Source of the DNA: Zea mays
Lineage: Eukaryota > Streptophyta > Magnoliopsida > Poales > Poaceae
DNA length: 64,000 nucleotides
Direction of reading: 5' to 3'
Assembly (NCBI RefSeq): GCF_902167145.1
Contig: NC_050096.1
Coordinates: forward strand, 179,277,825 to 179,341,824
Numbering within the stretch: position 1 is the stretch's first letter; the number at the start of each line of letters is the position of its first letter. Below the pieces are notes generated by a model that was given only the letters and a program-made list of their open reading frames with translations, ran no database searches and was not told where the DNA came from. This document shows, piece after piece, positions 22,283 through 33,863 of the stretch. The position numbers were made by a program, and so were the translations under genes.

Positions 22283-23912
22283 TGAAAGTCGCCTAGAGGG
22301 GGGGTGGATAGGCGAAACCTGAAAATTAAAACTTTATCCCCCAACTAGATCCTTTGATTAGTGGTTAGAACAAGATGAACAATTATCGGAGTATAAAAAC
22401 TAAGTTCTTGCTAGTAAAGAGTATAGCTTTCAAATAATGCGGAAGTGATAAATCAATACAACTAATAATTCTATGATAACAAAGCAAGAAAGCTTAGATG
22501 AAAAAGAGCACTAACTCAAGTTCTTTTCTTGCGGAGTGTTGCTTCACTTAAATGAGATTTTAACTTGAAGCAACACCAAATGATATGAGCAAAGAGTAGT
22601 GCAAGAGAACTTAGAGTAAGGGAAGGCAAACAAATCACAAGCAAAAGCACAATGAACACGGGTGATTTGTTTTACCGAGGTTCGGCCCTCGAAGGCCTAG
22701 TCCCCGTTGAGGAGTCCACTTAAGGACGGGTCTTTTTCAACCCTTTCCCTCTCTCCCGATCACACAAGGATCGGCGAGCTCTTCTTCTTCTCAAGGATCA
22801 CTCTCGATCCCACAAGGACCACCACAATCTTTGGTGTCTCTTGTTAGCTTTTACAAGCCTCCAACACTTTGGAGGAAGTTCGAATGGGAGTCAAAAACTC
22901 CACGCGCAAATGAACACAAAGATGTAGCACACACTATCTCTCAATGAATCTCACAAGGCGCTAGGGCTAAACTCAATTGAGTGGCTCTCAATTGCTTGCT
23001 CTCTCTTTTGTGGCACTTGTGTTGGTTGTAGTGGACTAAATCTTGTGTATAGGATGGATCAATGAATATAGGTGGTTGGGAGGGCTTGAGTATGTCAACT
23101 AGATGACTTGGAATGTTGCTTGGACTCCCACCCTTTGAAGTGGCCAGTTGGGGTGGTATTTATAGCCACCATCCAAAAACTAGCCGTTGGAGAAGTCTGC
23201 TGGCGATGGGCGCACCGGACAGTCCGGTGCACACCGGACATGTCCGGTGCGCCAGCCACGTCATCCTAGCCGTCGAGATTGGAGCTGGTCGACCGTTGGA
23301 GGCTTTGTCCTCATGTGACACCGGACAGTCCGGTGCACACCGGACAGTCCGGTGCCTCTCTGATCCTCTGCTCTGACTTCTGCCGCGTGTACTGTTCTGC
23401 ACTGTTTACTGTCAGAGTCGACCGTTGGCGCGAAGATGACCGTTGCTCCGCTGGCACACCGGACAGTCCGGTGCACACCGGACAGTCCGGTGAATTTTAG
23501 CGGAGCAGTCTTCGTGAAATCCCGAGGCTGCCGAGTTCTTGAGGCCGCGTTCCGTTGGAGCACCGGACACTGTCCGGTGTACACCGGACAGTCCGGTGAA
23601 TTATAGCGCGCCGGCCCTGAACTTTCCCGAAGGTGGCGAGTTTGAGTCTGCGTCCCCTGGTGCACCGGACAGGTACTGTTCACTGTCCGGTGGCACACCG
23701 GACAGTCCGGTGCGCCAGACCAGGGGTGCCTTCGGTTGCCCCTTTGCTCCTTTCTCTTGACTCTTGTCTTGTTCTTTTTATTGGTTTTATGTTGAATCTT
23801 TGGCACCTGTAGAACATATAAACTAGAGCAAACTAATTAGTCCAATTGTCTGTGTTGGACATTCAATCACCAAAATCATTTAGGAAAAGGTTTAAAGCCT
23901 ATTTCCCTTTCA
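22283..23912 (-). repeat. 3' LTR of element B
   Basis: Runs TGAAAGTCGCC .. TTTCCCTTTCA on the plus strand. It contains the minus-sense TATA box at 23157-23164 and clusters of CACCGGACAGTCCGGTG palindromes at about 23213-23355 and 23455-23715. It is followed on its internal side by the conserved tctccccctttttgg. Confidence 0.93.
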
Positions 23913-26900
23913 ATCTCCCCCTTTTTGGTGATTGATGCCAACACAAACCAAAGCAAAAATATAAGAGCATAATTGAACTAGTTTGCCTATGGTAAGTGCA
24001 AAGATTGCTTGGAATTTAAACCAATATTGATTTCATAAGATATGCATGAATAGTTCTTTCTTTATTTAGCATTTTGGACCACGTTTGCACCACATGTTTT
24101 GTTTTTGCAAATTCTTTTTGTAAATCCATTTCAAAGATCTTTTGCAAATAGTCAAAGGTAAATGAATAAGAGTTTGTAAAGCATTTTCAAGATTTGAAAT
24201 TTTCTCCCCCTGTTTCAAATGCTTTTCTTTTGACTTAACAAAACTCCCCCTAAAAGAGATCCACCTCTTAGTGTTCAAGAGGGTTTTGATATACATTTTT
24301 GAAAAACTAATTTTCTCCTCCTTTTGAACACAATAGGATACTAATCGATAAATACTCTTGGAAAGCACTAAGTTTTTTTAAAATTGGTGGTGGTGCGGTC
24401 CTTTTGCTTTGGGCTCATTTCTCCCCCTTGTTGGCATGAATCGCCAAAAACGGAATCATTAGAGCCTTTGAAGTGCTATCTTCCCCTTTGGGCATAAATA
24501 AATGAGTTAAGATTATACCAAGGGCGAAGTCCGGTCTTTTAGCTTTTGGGCTCTTACTCTCTCCAAAGACGAAGTCCTTTTCTTTGATGCTCATTTCTCC
24601 CCCTAAGAATAGAGAGTTGCTTGGAGTGATGGCGAAGTATGATTTACGGAGTGGAAGCCTTTGTTTTCGCCGAAGACTCCATTTCCCTTTCAATCTACGA
24701 CTTAGCATAGTAATATACTTGGAAACATATTAGTCGTAGTCATGGTACGGGAATAATAGGATATATGCATTTGTACCAAAATGAAAGAGATATGATCAAG
24801 AGATATGTCAATTAAGCATGATCATAGTTCTATATAATATAGATTTCTCCCCCTAAATATGTGCCTTGAGAGGAATACATATTTTGGCCTTAAATGCCAA
24901 GTGCACATAATTAGGTTAATGAGAACAAGTCTATATCATAGAGAAAGTGAAGTGCATTGTGTCATAGTATATGAGTGATGCTCAAGACAGTTTATGCACT
25001 AATGAAAGCATGTTGTAAACATTTCAAGCATTTTCCCTTAAGGATTTCAAAGAGGCTTAAGGACCATCCACCTTTGGAACAAAGGCAGCCTATCCTCGTT
25101 ACAAGGTTAAGCTTTAAGCTCTTTGACAATAAAATCACTTCATCTAGTTGCAACAAGGATGCATTAAAGCATGAATGAATTTTTGAGAAGTTAAACTAGA
25201 TATGAAGCAGGGATATGCATGGACATGCTTTCTGTTCCTTTTAAACAAGATATGTAAAGAGAGTATAGAAAAAGGAAGATTTAGGTACAAGTTTGAATGA
25301 AAGGAAGTGGTTTTACCCTTTTGTACCTTCACATAGAGACGCTCTCTTCATTGTGCTTTGTCTTTAGTCTTGGTTGCTTAAGACCTATACTTAATGACAA
25401 TATGTGAAAATACTTTGCACAAGAGAGAGTTCTATAACTAGTGATCTTTTTCAAGTTATTGTTAGCATATATCAAATGGATCACAAGTTGCATAAATGAA
25501 TCATGAATTCTCCTTTTTCCTTAGTGCATACCAATTGAAATCAAATTCAAATTACATGAGGCACTAAGAAGCATAAGTGATAATTGAGGTTGTTCAATGA
25601 TCAACCAATATGCGATCAAGAAAACAACAAAGGCATTAAATTTTCAATCAAGCTTAAAAATAGGAGAATCCAATAAGCATGCTACTTTAGAAATGAAAGC
25701 AACAATCCTTGATACAAGCGACATTATTTTAACAAGTTGGATTGATGTGAAGTAGCATACTATATGAGAAACATTATTCTCATGCAAGAGACTATAGGAA
25801 ATTACTAAGGTAGAGCAATAGTCTCAACATAATCAAAATACAATAATGGACTCCCCCTAAAGATATGCATCAAGTAATTGAAAGAATTGATTTCGATGCA
25901 TTCATTTTTAAGAACATAAAAGGAGAATCATTATACATCTTGATCGAGGCTCATAAATTTTGCAATAACCAACTTAAGCCGGGCAACCTCATAATGAAAA
26001 AGAATTTAGAATGCTTACAACCACACCATTGATTGTTGTGAAAACCTTATTGTCCAAGTAGGTGTTGTTGTCCTTGATGTTCTCTTCTTTTCATTTGAGA
26101 GTCCTCCCTTTATATTTGTCTCTTTTTCCTTCCAAACTTATTGAAAATACTCGAGAGAATTGTTAATAGCGCAAGGGAGTATATGGTGAAGGATGATTAC
26201 TTTAGATAATTAGCATACAAAATTTATCATCCACAAGTCACACAGACATGAAGTAAAATCTTTAATATAAGTGCATTTTATTTGAGAAAAATAAGTGAGC
26301 ACCTTTTAAGCATTTTAATAATCATTGGAGATTTTACTTTAACATATTGAAGTTAGTTAATCATCACTTGGAAGCAAATCAATATGATAACATATATATA
26401 AATATCGCAGAGGCATTAAATAGATTCTAATGGACATGAGCATTGAGAGAATGATATTTGAATGCATACTTAGTTAATTTCGGTCCAATAGCGAATCTAT
26501 TCTTCACAAGGGTAGAATATGATAATTTAGATTAAATACCCATTGAGACGGGAACCAAACTTAAGAAGATGAGTTACCATACCTTTGCTTTTACCTTTCT
26601 TCCTTTGGGTGAAGCTCAACCCATGAGGCTTGTGTACTTTCTCTCTTGTAGATTTTCATAATTGAACTCAAGAGAAATGTTAGTAGCAATACAAGCACTA
26701 GTTTCCATTTTTTTTGTAATCATTTTGGTAAGGAATGAGAAGTTAGATTAACAAAACATGGAAACTTCATAGCATGAACTAGTTTATCCATAGATGATGT
26801 TATGCTCAATTTTAACTCATAAAACAAGCATAAATAACCCTTTGAGATTATAGGAATAAATCTAAATCATGATTTGGAAAGCGATAAATGTGAAAGAATC

Positions 26901-27623
26901 ATATCCAATTAAGCAATAAGAGATGAATTATTGGATAGAATTTCCTTGTCATGATGGATTACGCATTTTCAAAGAGAAATTTATCTCTACAAGTGAGACT
27001 ACTTAAATTACTTAGATACAAACATTGGTCTCACTTTTCTACCTATAGAGAGGATTTTTCCTTTTATAAGTGTCCTAAGTATTTGAATTTCTTACATGAC
27101 ACCTTATTCTTTTAAGAACATGAAATAACTCTCTATATCTAGAATATGGCAATAATAGAATAATTAAAGTAAGGACATGCCATGAGAACTTGCAATAATT
27201 TAAAGGATGTAGATTGTCATAATATAGAATTTGATAAATACACAATCTACCATATGAGAGGAATTTCTTCAAAGAATGATGACATAATTTTAAAACATCC
27301 TTAAGTGCTTTCTATTTCTATGTGACTACACAAGACACATGACGAATTAAGATAATTGCACTTAAGAATATAAATGTTACCATCCCTTGACTTTCCTCCA
27401 TGTTGTAGGCTTTGATATTCCGCACATGATGATTCTTTATTTCCTACAACATTAATATCTTGCCGAGATGATATGAGTTTTGAATACAATAAACTGAAGT
27501 AACCTTGGGTCAATCTTAAATATGTAGATCATTTGAAGATTGATAGCTTGGGTTGATAAGAATTGAATTAACTCCCTCAAGCACCCCAAAGGTTCATACC
27601 ATCTCCTTCTCCTACAAATCTTG
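23913..27623 (-). other. Long non-coding internal region of element B
   Basis: No coding signal over 3.7 kb on either strand beyond short random frames. Purine tracts (minus sense AGGGGGAG) recur near 23916, 24204, 24243, 24418, 24596, 24846 and 25853, the repeated PPT-like motif described for Sireviruses. The same region, diverged, is present in element D (50442-52530 and 61963-63436), so it is a stable part of this family and not a random deletion product. Confidence 0.75.
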
Positions 27624-29498
27624 TCAAGCATATTTTGGTACCCATCGCTTGATGGGTCCGTTAAGGTTAGTAAACAAAGATCTAGGAACCCAAAAGTCCT
27701 TTGTGTTAGCACTAGGTAAACTCATTACCTTTCTAGCACAAGTTGCAATTTTGGGTTGCCTAGTTACATGAGAATCAATTGACAAGTTAGGAGTGAAATT
27801 GTTACCAATGGGACAATCCTTGCATTGATGTCCCTTTCTTCGGCATGTGTAGCATAGGCGTTTTTCAAGTTTTGAAGTTTTCTTCTTTCCTTGCTTGTTG
27901 CCTGCTACATGGTTAGTAAAAACTTTCTTTTCTAACCCTATGCCTTTTTGTTTTAAATGGGGACAAGATCTAAGCAAGTGTCCCTTCTTAGAGCATTTAA
28001 AACAAAGTCTATCATCCTTGTTAATAATCAAGCCATTAATATAGGGACATGACCTAATCAAGTGCCCCACTTCAAAGCATTCACTACACCTCTTAATGTG
28101 AAGTGTGGCTTGATCATTACCTTGGATGTTACCTTTTGTGGAGGCGTGGTTGAGGCTTTTGGAGGAGGTGTTGAATTTCTTCTTTTGTTTGTTCCTCTTG
28201 GCAGTCCTCAAATCCTTGACATTTTCTTCAAGGGAGGTAGTGCACGCCACGGTTGTTCTCGTCTCAAGCTTCTTCACCATGTGATCACGGTTATCTTGAG
28301 AAGGTTGGGCAATGCATTTCCCTTTTAGTTGTGTCAAGCTCATCTTTAGCCTCTCATTTTCTTCTTTGAGCTTTTGATATGTATCATCATTTGTTCCTGC
28401 AAATTCTAGCTCAAAGGAAGATTTGCTTGTTGACAAACAACAAGCATTAGCACATGGTAATATAGTATCAATTTGAATACATGTGCATGAGTGAGGTTGT
28501 TTGGATTTTAAATTTTCTATCACAACCTCATGAGCAATGTTTAATATGATATGATCATCTTTAAGATTTTCATGAGAGCATAGGAGCATATCATATTTTT
28601 CTTGAAAAGCTAGATTTTCAATTTTTAGCTTTTCTACTTGGTCCTTTAGCAAGGTATTCCTATTTACTAATTGAGCGATACAATGTGAAGCGTTATCTTG
28701 CTCAATTGAAATAGTTTCATACCTTTGGACCAAATCAACATGAGAGCACTTTAGCTCCTCATGTTCTTTAGTCAACCCGTCAAAGTGTAGCATTTTCATG
28801 GAGAGAATATCTTCTACCCTTTGACGAGCTTCGCTTTGCTCTCTTGCTCTTTCTAGAAGTCTGAGCATGATCGCCTTATCTTCTTGGCTTAGGCGAGCGT
28901 AGAGATGCACAAAGCTTCTTTCTTCCTCCTCATCCTCATTTGTGCTTCCGCTATCATTTTCATTAGCCACACAACACATGTGGGAATCGAAATGGGAAGA
29001 CAAACCTTTTGGAGAGGTGGATTCATCGTTTGGTCTCCATCGTTCATTTTCTCCTTCTTCCTTGCAAGGGTTAGTATCACAAAAACTAAAGGAAGTAGAG
29101 GCATCAAATGAATTATTATGTTTGGACTCATCAAACTTGATTTTAATTCTAGTCCAAATATCATGCGCATCGGGAATGGATTCGTCATAGTTTGATATGA
29201 AGGCACGATAATCTTCTTTGCTAAGAGAATTGTTTAAGATGTCAAAAGCTAGGTAGTTTAAGCGATAACATCTTTGATCCTCCTCGGAATTAATTTTTCC
29301 ATTAAAGCTAGAGGGAAAAATACTCTTGTCAATAATTTGTTCTAATTGAGGATGTATGGTTCTAAAGGCATTTATCACACTAGTAGACCATGAATCATAA
29401 TTAGAACAATCATCACATAATATCTCAAGAGTTACCTCCTTCCGAGTTGGGTTCTCCTGGGTCTTCTTGTTCTTTTGGGATCTTCTACGAGCCATCAC
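27624..29498 (-). CDS. Gag-type protein of element B with three CCHC knuckles
   Basis: A 624-codon frame opens about 45 bp inside the 5' LTR and ends without any downstream pol. The N-terminal 150 residues resemble a Copia Gag (UBN2-like, with WSTSVINAFRTIHPQL and the IWTRIKIKF stretch). The middle (about residues 205-330) is a predicted coiled coil, and the C-terminal part holds three zinc knuckles, CSECFEVGHLIRSC, CFKCSKKGHLLRSC and CYTCRRKGHQCKDC. The end carries a WVPR..WVPK motif pair like that closing the Gag of element A. The likely role is packaging of element RNA into particles with a partner's Pol. The frame is intact. Confidence 0.88.
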   Translation of the reverse strand: MMARRRSQKNKKTQENPTRKEVTLEILCDDCSNYDSWSTSVINAFRTIHPQLEQIIDKSIFPSSFNGKINSEEDQRCYRLNYLAFDILNNSLSKEDYRAFISNYDESIPDAHDIWTRIKIKFDESKHNNSFDASTSFSFCDTNPCKEEGENERWRPNDESTSPKGLSSHFDSHMCCVANENDSGSTNEDEEEERSFVHLYARLSQEDKAIMLRLLERAREQSEARQRVEDILSMKMLHFDGLTKEHEELKCSHVDLVQRYETISIEQDNASHCIAQLVNRNTLLKDQVEKLKIENLAFQEKYDMLLCSHENLKDDHIILNIAHEVVIENLKSKQPHSCTCIQIDTILPCANACCLSTSKSSFELEFAGTNDDTYQKLKEENERLKMSLTQLKGKCIAQPSQDNRDHMVKKLETRTTVACTTSLEENVKDLRTAKRNKQKKKFNTSSKSLNHASTKGNIQGNDQATLHIKRCSECFEVGHLIRSCPYINGLIINKDDRLCFKCSKKGHLLRSCPHLKQKGIGLEKKVFTNHVAGNKQGKKKTSKLEKRLCYTCRRKGHQCKDCPIGNNFTPNLSIDSHVTRQPKIATCARKVMSLPSANTKDFWVPRSLFTNLNGPIKRWVPKYA

Positions 29499-29530
29499 TT
29501 CGAGTTGTTAGACTCAAGATGAAGTGCCTA

Positions 29531-29542
29531 GCTCCGATACCA
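29531..29542 (-). other. Primer-binding site of element B
   Basis: The minus strand reads TGGTATCGGAGC two bases inside the 5' LTR. It differs at one position from the common plant initiator tRNA-Met PBS TGGTATCAGAGC. Confidence 0.85.
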
Positions 29543-29544
29543 AT

Positions 29545-31177
29545 TGAAAGTCGCCTAGAGGGGGGGGGGTGGATAGGCGAAACCTGAAAATTAAAACTTT
29601 ATCCCCCAACTAGATCCTTTGATTAGTGGTTAGAACAAGATGAACAATTATCGGAGTATAAAAACTAAGTTCTTGCTAGTAAAGAGTATAGCTTTCAAAT
29701 AATGCGGAAGTGATAAATCAATACAACTAATAATTCTATGATAACAAAGCAAGAAAGCTTAGATGAAAAAGAGCACTAACTCAAGTTCTTTTCTTGCGGA
29801 GTGTTGCTTCACTTAAATGAGATTTTAACTTGAAGCAACACCAAATGATATGAGCAAAGAGTAGTGCAAGAGAACTTAGAGTAAGGGAAGGCAAACAAAT
29901 CACAAGCAAAAGCACAATGAACACGGGTGATTTGTTTTACCGAGGTTCGGCCCTCGAAGGCCTAGTCCCCGTTGAGGAGTCCACTTAAGGACGGGTCTTT
30001 TTCAACCCTTTCCCTCTCTCCCGATCACACAAGGATCGGCGAGCTCTTCTTCTTCTCAAGGATCACTCTCGATCCCACAAGGACCACCACAATCTTTGGT
30101 GTCTCTTGTTAGCTTTTACAAGCCTCCAACACTTTGGAGGAAGTTCGAATGGGAGTCAAAAACTCCACGCGCAAATGAACACAAAGATGTAGCACACACT
30201 ATCTCTCAATGAATCTCACAAGGCGCTAGGGCTAAACTCAATTGAGTGGCTCTCAATTGCTTGCTCTCTCTTTTGTGGCACTTGTGTTGGTTGTAGTGGA
30301 CTAAATCTTGTGTATAGGATGGATCAATGAATATAGGTGGTTGGGAGGGCTTGAGTATGTCAACTAGATGACTTGGAATGTTGCTTGGACTCCCACCCTT
30401 TGAAGTGGCCGGTTGGGGTGGTATTTATAGCCACCATCCAAAAACTAGCCGTTGGAGAAGTCTGCTGGCGATGGGCGCACCGGACAGTCCGGTGCACACC
30501 GGACATGTCCGGTGCGCCAGCCACGTCATCCTAGCCGTCGAGATTGGAGCTGGTCGACCGTTGGAGGCTTTGTCCTCATGTGACACCGGACAGTCCGGTG
30601 CACACCGGACAGTCCGGTGCCTCTCTGATCCTCTGCTCTGACTTCTGCCGCGTGTACTGTTCTGCACTGTTTACTGTCAGAGTCGACCGTTGGCGCGAAG
30701 ATGACCGTTGCTCCGCTGGCACACCGGACAGTCCGGTGCACACCGGACAGTCCGGTGAATTTTAGCGGAGCAGTCTTCATGAAATCCCGAGGCTGCCGAG
30801 TTCTTGAGGCCGCGTTCCGTTAGAGCACCGGACACTGTCCGGTGTACACCGGACAGTCCGGTGAATTATAGCGCGCCGGCCCTGAACTTTCCCGAAGGTG
30901 GCGAGTTTGAGTCTGCGTCCCCTGGTGCACCGGACAGGTACTGTTCACTGTCCGGTGGCACACCGGACAGTCCGGTGCGCCAGACCAGGGGTGCCTTCGG
31001 TTGCCCCTTTGCTCCTTTCTCTTGACTCTTGTCTTGTTCTTTTTATTGGTTTTATGTTGAATCTTTGGCACCTGTAGAACATATAAACTAGAGCAAACTA
31101 ATTAGTCCAATTGTCTGTGTTGGACATTCAATCACCAAAATCATTTAGGAAAAGGTTTAAAGCCTATTTCCCTTTCA
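29545..31177 (-). repeat. 5' LTR of element B
   Basis: 1633 bp, nearly identical to 22283-23912. The extra length comes from a longer G run at its internal end (about 29559-29569). Minus-sense TATA box at 30422-30429. Confidence 0.93.
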
Positions 31178-31182
31178 GTTAG

Positions 31183-31806
31183 GGTTCCGACCGTTGGAGC
31201 TCTGACTGCTGGGCTCGCCTGGATGTCCGGTGGCGCACCGGACATGAACTGTAGAGTGTCCGGTGCGCCTGTTCGCGTGTGCCTGGTTTCTGTGTGCTCT
31301 GGCGCGCATTTAATGCGCCTGCAGGTGACCGTTGACGCCGAAGTAGCTGTTGCCCCGCTGTCACACCGGACAGTCCGGTGTACACCGGACATGTCCGGTG
31401 AATTATAGCGGACTAGCCGTTGCGAATTTCCGAAGCTGGCGAGTTCAGAGTCGCGTCCCCTTGGAGCACCGGACACTGTCCGGTGTACACCGGACAGTCC
31501 GGTGAATTATAGCGCGGCGGCTCTGAGTTTTCCCGAAGGTGAGGAGTTCAGCGCGTGGAGAACCCTGGTGCACCGGACATGTCCGGTGGTGCACCGGACA
31601 GTCCGGTGCGCCAGACCAGCGTGCCTTCGGTTGTCCCTTGCTCCTTTTGTTGAACCCTTTACTTGGTCTCTTTATTGGCTTATTGTGAACCTTTGGTACC
31701 TGTATAACTTATAGACTTGGGCAAACTAGTTAGTCCAATTATTTGTGTTGGGCAATTCAACCACCAAAATCATTTAGGAAATAGGTGTAAGCCTAATTCC
31801 CTTTCA
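31183..31806 (-). repeat. 3' LTR of element A, inner part
   Basis: Continues the LTR of A after the second copy of gttag and ends ..CCCTTTCA before tctccccctttttgg. Matches the 5' LTR of A at about 45657-46264, with differing numbers of CCGGAC palindromes (for instance near 31465-31505). Confidence 0.9.
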
Positions 31807-32618
31807 ATCTCCCCCTTTTTGGTGATTGATGCCAACACAAACCAAAGCAAATATAGAAGTGCATAATTTGAACTAGTTTGTATATGTAAGTGCAAAGGTT
31901 ACTTGGAATTGAGCCAATAAATATTACTTACTAGATATGCATGGATTGTTTCTTTATTTTTAACATTTTGGACCATGCTTGCACCACATGTTTTGTTTTT
32001 GCAAATTCTTTTTGTAAATCCTTTTCAAAGTCCTTTTGCAAATAGTCAAAGGTAAATGAATAAGATTTTGCGAAGCATTTTCAAGTTTTGAAATTTTCTC
32101 TCCTTGTTCCAAATGCTTTTCCTTTGACTAAACAAAACTCCCCCTCAAATAAATTCTCCTCTTAGTGTTCAAGAGGGTTTTAAGATATCAATTTTGAGAA
32201 TACTACTTTCTCCCCCTTTAGAACACAAAGAGATACTAATTTGAAATTTACCAATTGAAAATCATTTTAGAATTAGGGTGGTGGTGCGGTCCTTTTGCTT
32301 TGGGCTCATACTTTCTCCCCCTTTGGCATGAATCGCCAAAAACGGATACTTTGAGTGAGATATAAGCCCTTTGATAACTACTTTCTCCCCTTTGTCAAAT
32401 AAAACATATGAGTGAAGATTATACCAAAGATGGAGAGATGCTCGGAGCGACGGCGAAGGATGAGTGATAGAGTGGAGTGGAAGCCTGTCTTTGCCGAAGA
32501 CTCCAATTCCCTTTCGATACACCTATGACTTGGTTTGAAATTCACTTGAAAATACATTAGTCATAGTATATATAAAAGAGACATGATCAAAGGTATACTT
32601 ATGAGCTATGTGTGCAAA
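31807..32618 (-). other. Non-coding 3' region of element A with polypurine tracts
   Basis: Lies between the RNase H stop and the 3' LTR. Minus-sense purine tracts occur at about 31808, 32140, 32208, 32312 and 32385 (plus-strand CTCCCC), including the one next to the LTR that should prime second-strand synthesis. No envelope-like frame is visible. Confidence 0.75.
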
Positions 32619-33863
32619 TTAGCAAAAGAAATTCCTAGAATCAAGAATATTGAGCTCATGCCTAAGTTTGGTAAAAGTTTGTTCATCTAGTGGCTTGGTA
32701 AAGATATCAGCTAATTGATCTTTAGTATTAATGTATGCAATCTCGATATCCCCCTTTTGTTGGTGATCCCTAAGAAAATGATACCGAATGGCTATGTGTT
32801 TAGTGCGGCTATGCTCAACAGGATTATCCGCCATGCGGATTGCACTCTCATTATCACATAGAAGAGGAACTTTGGTTAATTTGTAACCATAGTCCCGCAG
32901 GGTTTGCCTCATCCAAAGCAATTGCGCGCAATAATGGCCTGCGGCAATATACTTGGCTTCAACAGTAGAAAGAGCGACCGAATTTTGCTTCTTTGAAGCC
33001 CAAGACACCAAGGATCTTCCCAAGAACTGGCAAGTCCCCGATGTGCTCTTTCTATTAATCTTACACCCCGCCCAATCGGCATCGGAATAACTAATTAAAT
33101 CAAATGTGGATCCCCGAGGGTACCAAAGCCCAAACTTAGGAGTATAAGCCAAATATCTCAAGATTCGTTTTACGGCCGTAAGGTGAGATTCCTTAGGGTC
33201 GGCTTGGAATCTTACACACATGCATACGGAAAGCATAATGTCCGGTCGAGATGCACATAAATAAAGTAATGAACCTATCATCGACCGGTATACCTTTTGA
33301 TCGACGGATTTACCTCCCGTGTCGAGGTCGAGATGCCCATTGGTTCCCATGGGTGTCTTGATGGGCTTGGCATCCTTCATTCCAAACTTGGTTAGAATGT
33401 CTTGAGTATACTTTGTTTGGCTAATGAAGGTGCCCTCTTGGAGTTGCTTCACTTGAAATCCTAAGAAATACTTCAACTCCCCCATCATCGACATCTCGAA
33501 TTTCTGTGTCATGATCCTACTAAATTCTTCACATGTAGATTCGTTAGTAGACCCAAATATAATATCATCAACATAAATTTGGCATACAAACAAATCATTG
33601 TCAAGAGTTTTAGTGAATAGAGTTGGATCGGCCTTGCCGACTTTGAAGCCATTAGCAATAAGGAAATCTCTTAGGCATTCATACCATGCTCTTGGGGCTT
33701 GCTTGAGCCCATAAAGCGCCTTAGAGAGCCTATAGACATGGTTAGGGTACTCACTGTCTTCAAAGCCGGGAGGTTGCTCAACATAGACCTCTTCCTTGAT
33801 TGGTCCATTGAGGAAGGCACTCTTCACGTCCATTTGGTAAAGCTTGAAGCCATGGTAAGTAGC
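32619..33863 (-). pseudogene. Element A pol: reverse transcriptase core and RNase H
   Basis: The minus-strand frame starts at the C insertion point and reads [10 protein letters not shown], the YVDDIIFGS catalytic box, [11 protein letters not shown], then RNase H ([40 protein letters not shown]) to a normal C-terminus. It is uninterrupted, but it is cut off from the first part of RT (40246-40499) by element C. Before that insertion it formed the C-terminal part of a Sirevirus polyprotein. Confidence 0.9.

Larger units (their letters stand above)
22283..31177 (-). mobile_element. Gag-only Sirevirus-like element B, inserted in the LTR of A
   Basis: The 8895-bp element has perfect target duplications gttag (22278-22282 and 31178-31182), LTRs of 1630 and 1633 bp, a PBS, one Gag-type gene and 3.7 kb of non-coding DNA with many CTCCCCCT (minus-sense purine) tracts. 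I find no protease, integrase, RT or RNase H frame anywhere in it. The LTRs differ by about three substitutions plus a G-run length change, so this is the youngest insertion here. It must have used enzymes from another element. Confidence 0.92.

Noticed and set aside
23213..23720. Regular palindromic repeats resembling a CRISPR array
   Set aside because: Spacing is irregular, there are no unique spacers or cas genes, and they are part of LTRs in a plant genome.
28062..29206. Small open frames opposite or within the Gag gene of element B
   Set aside because: Shadow frames of the coding strand with no features of their own.
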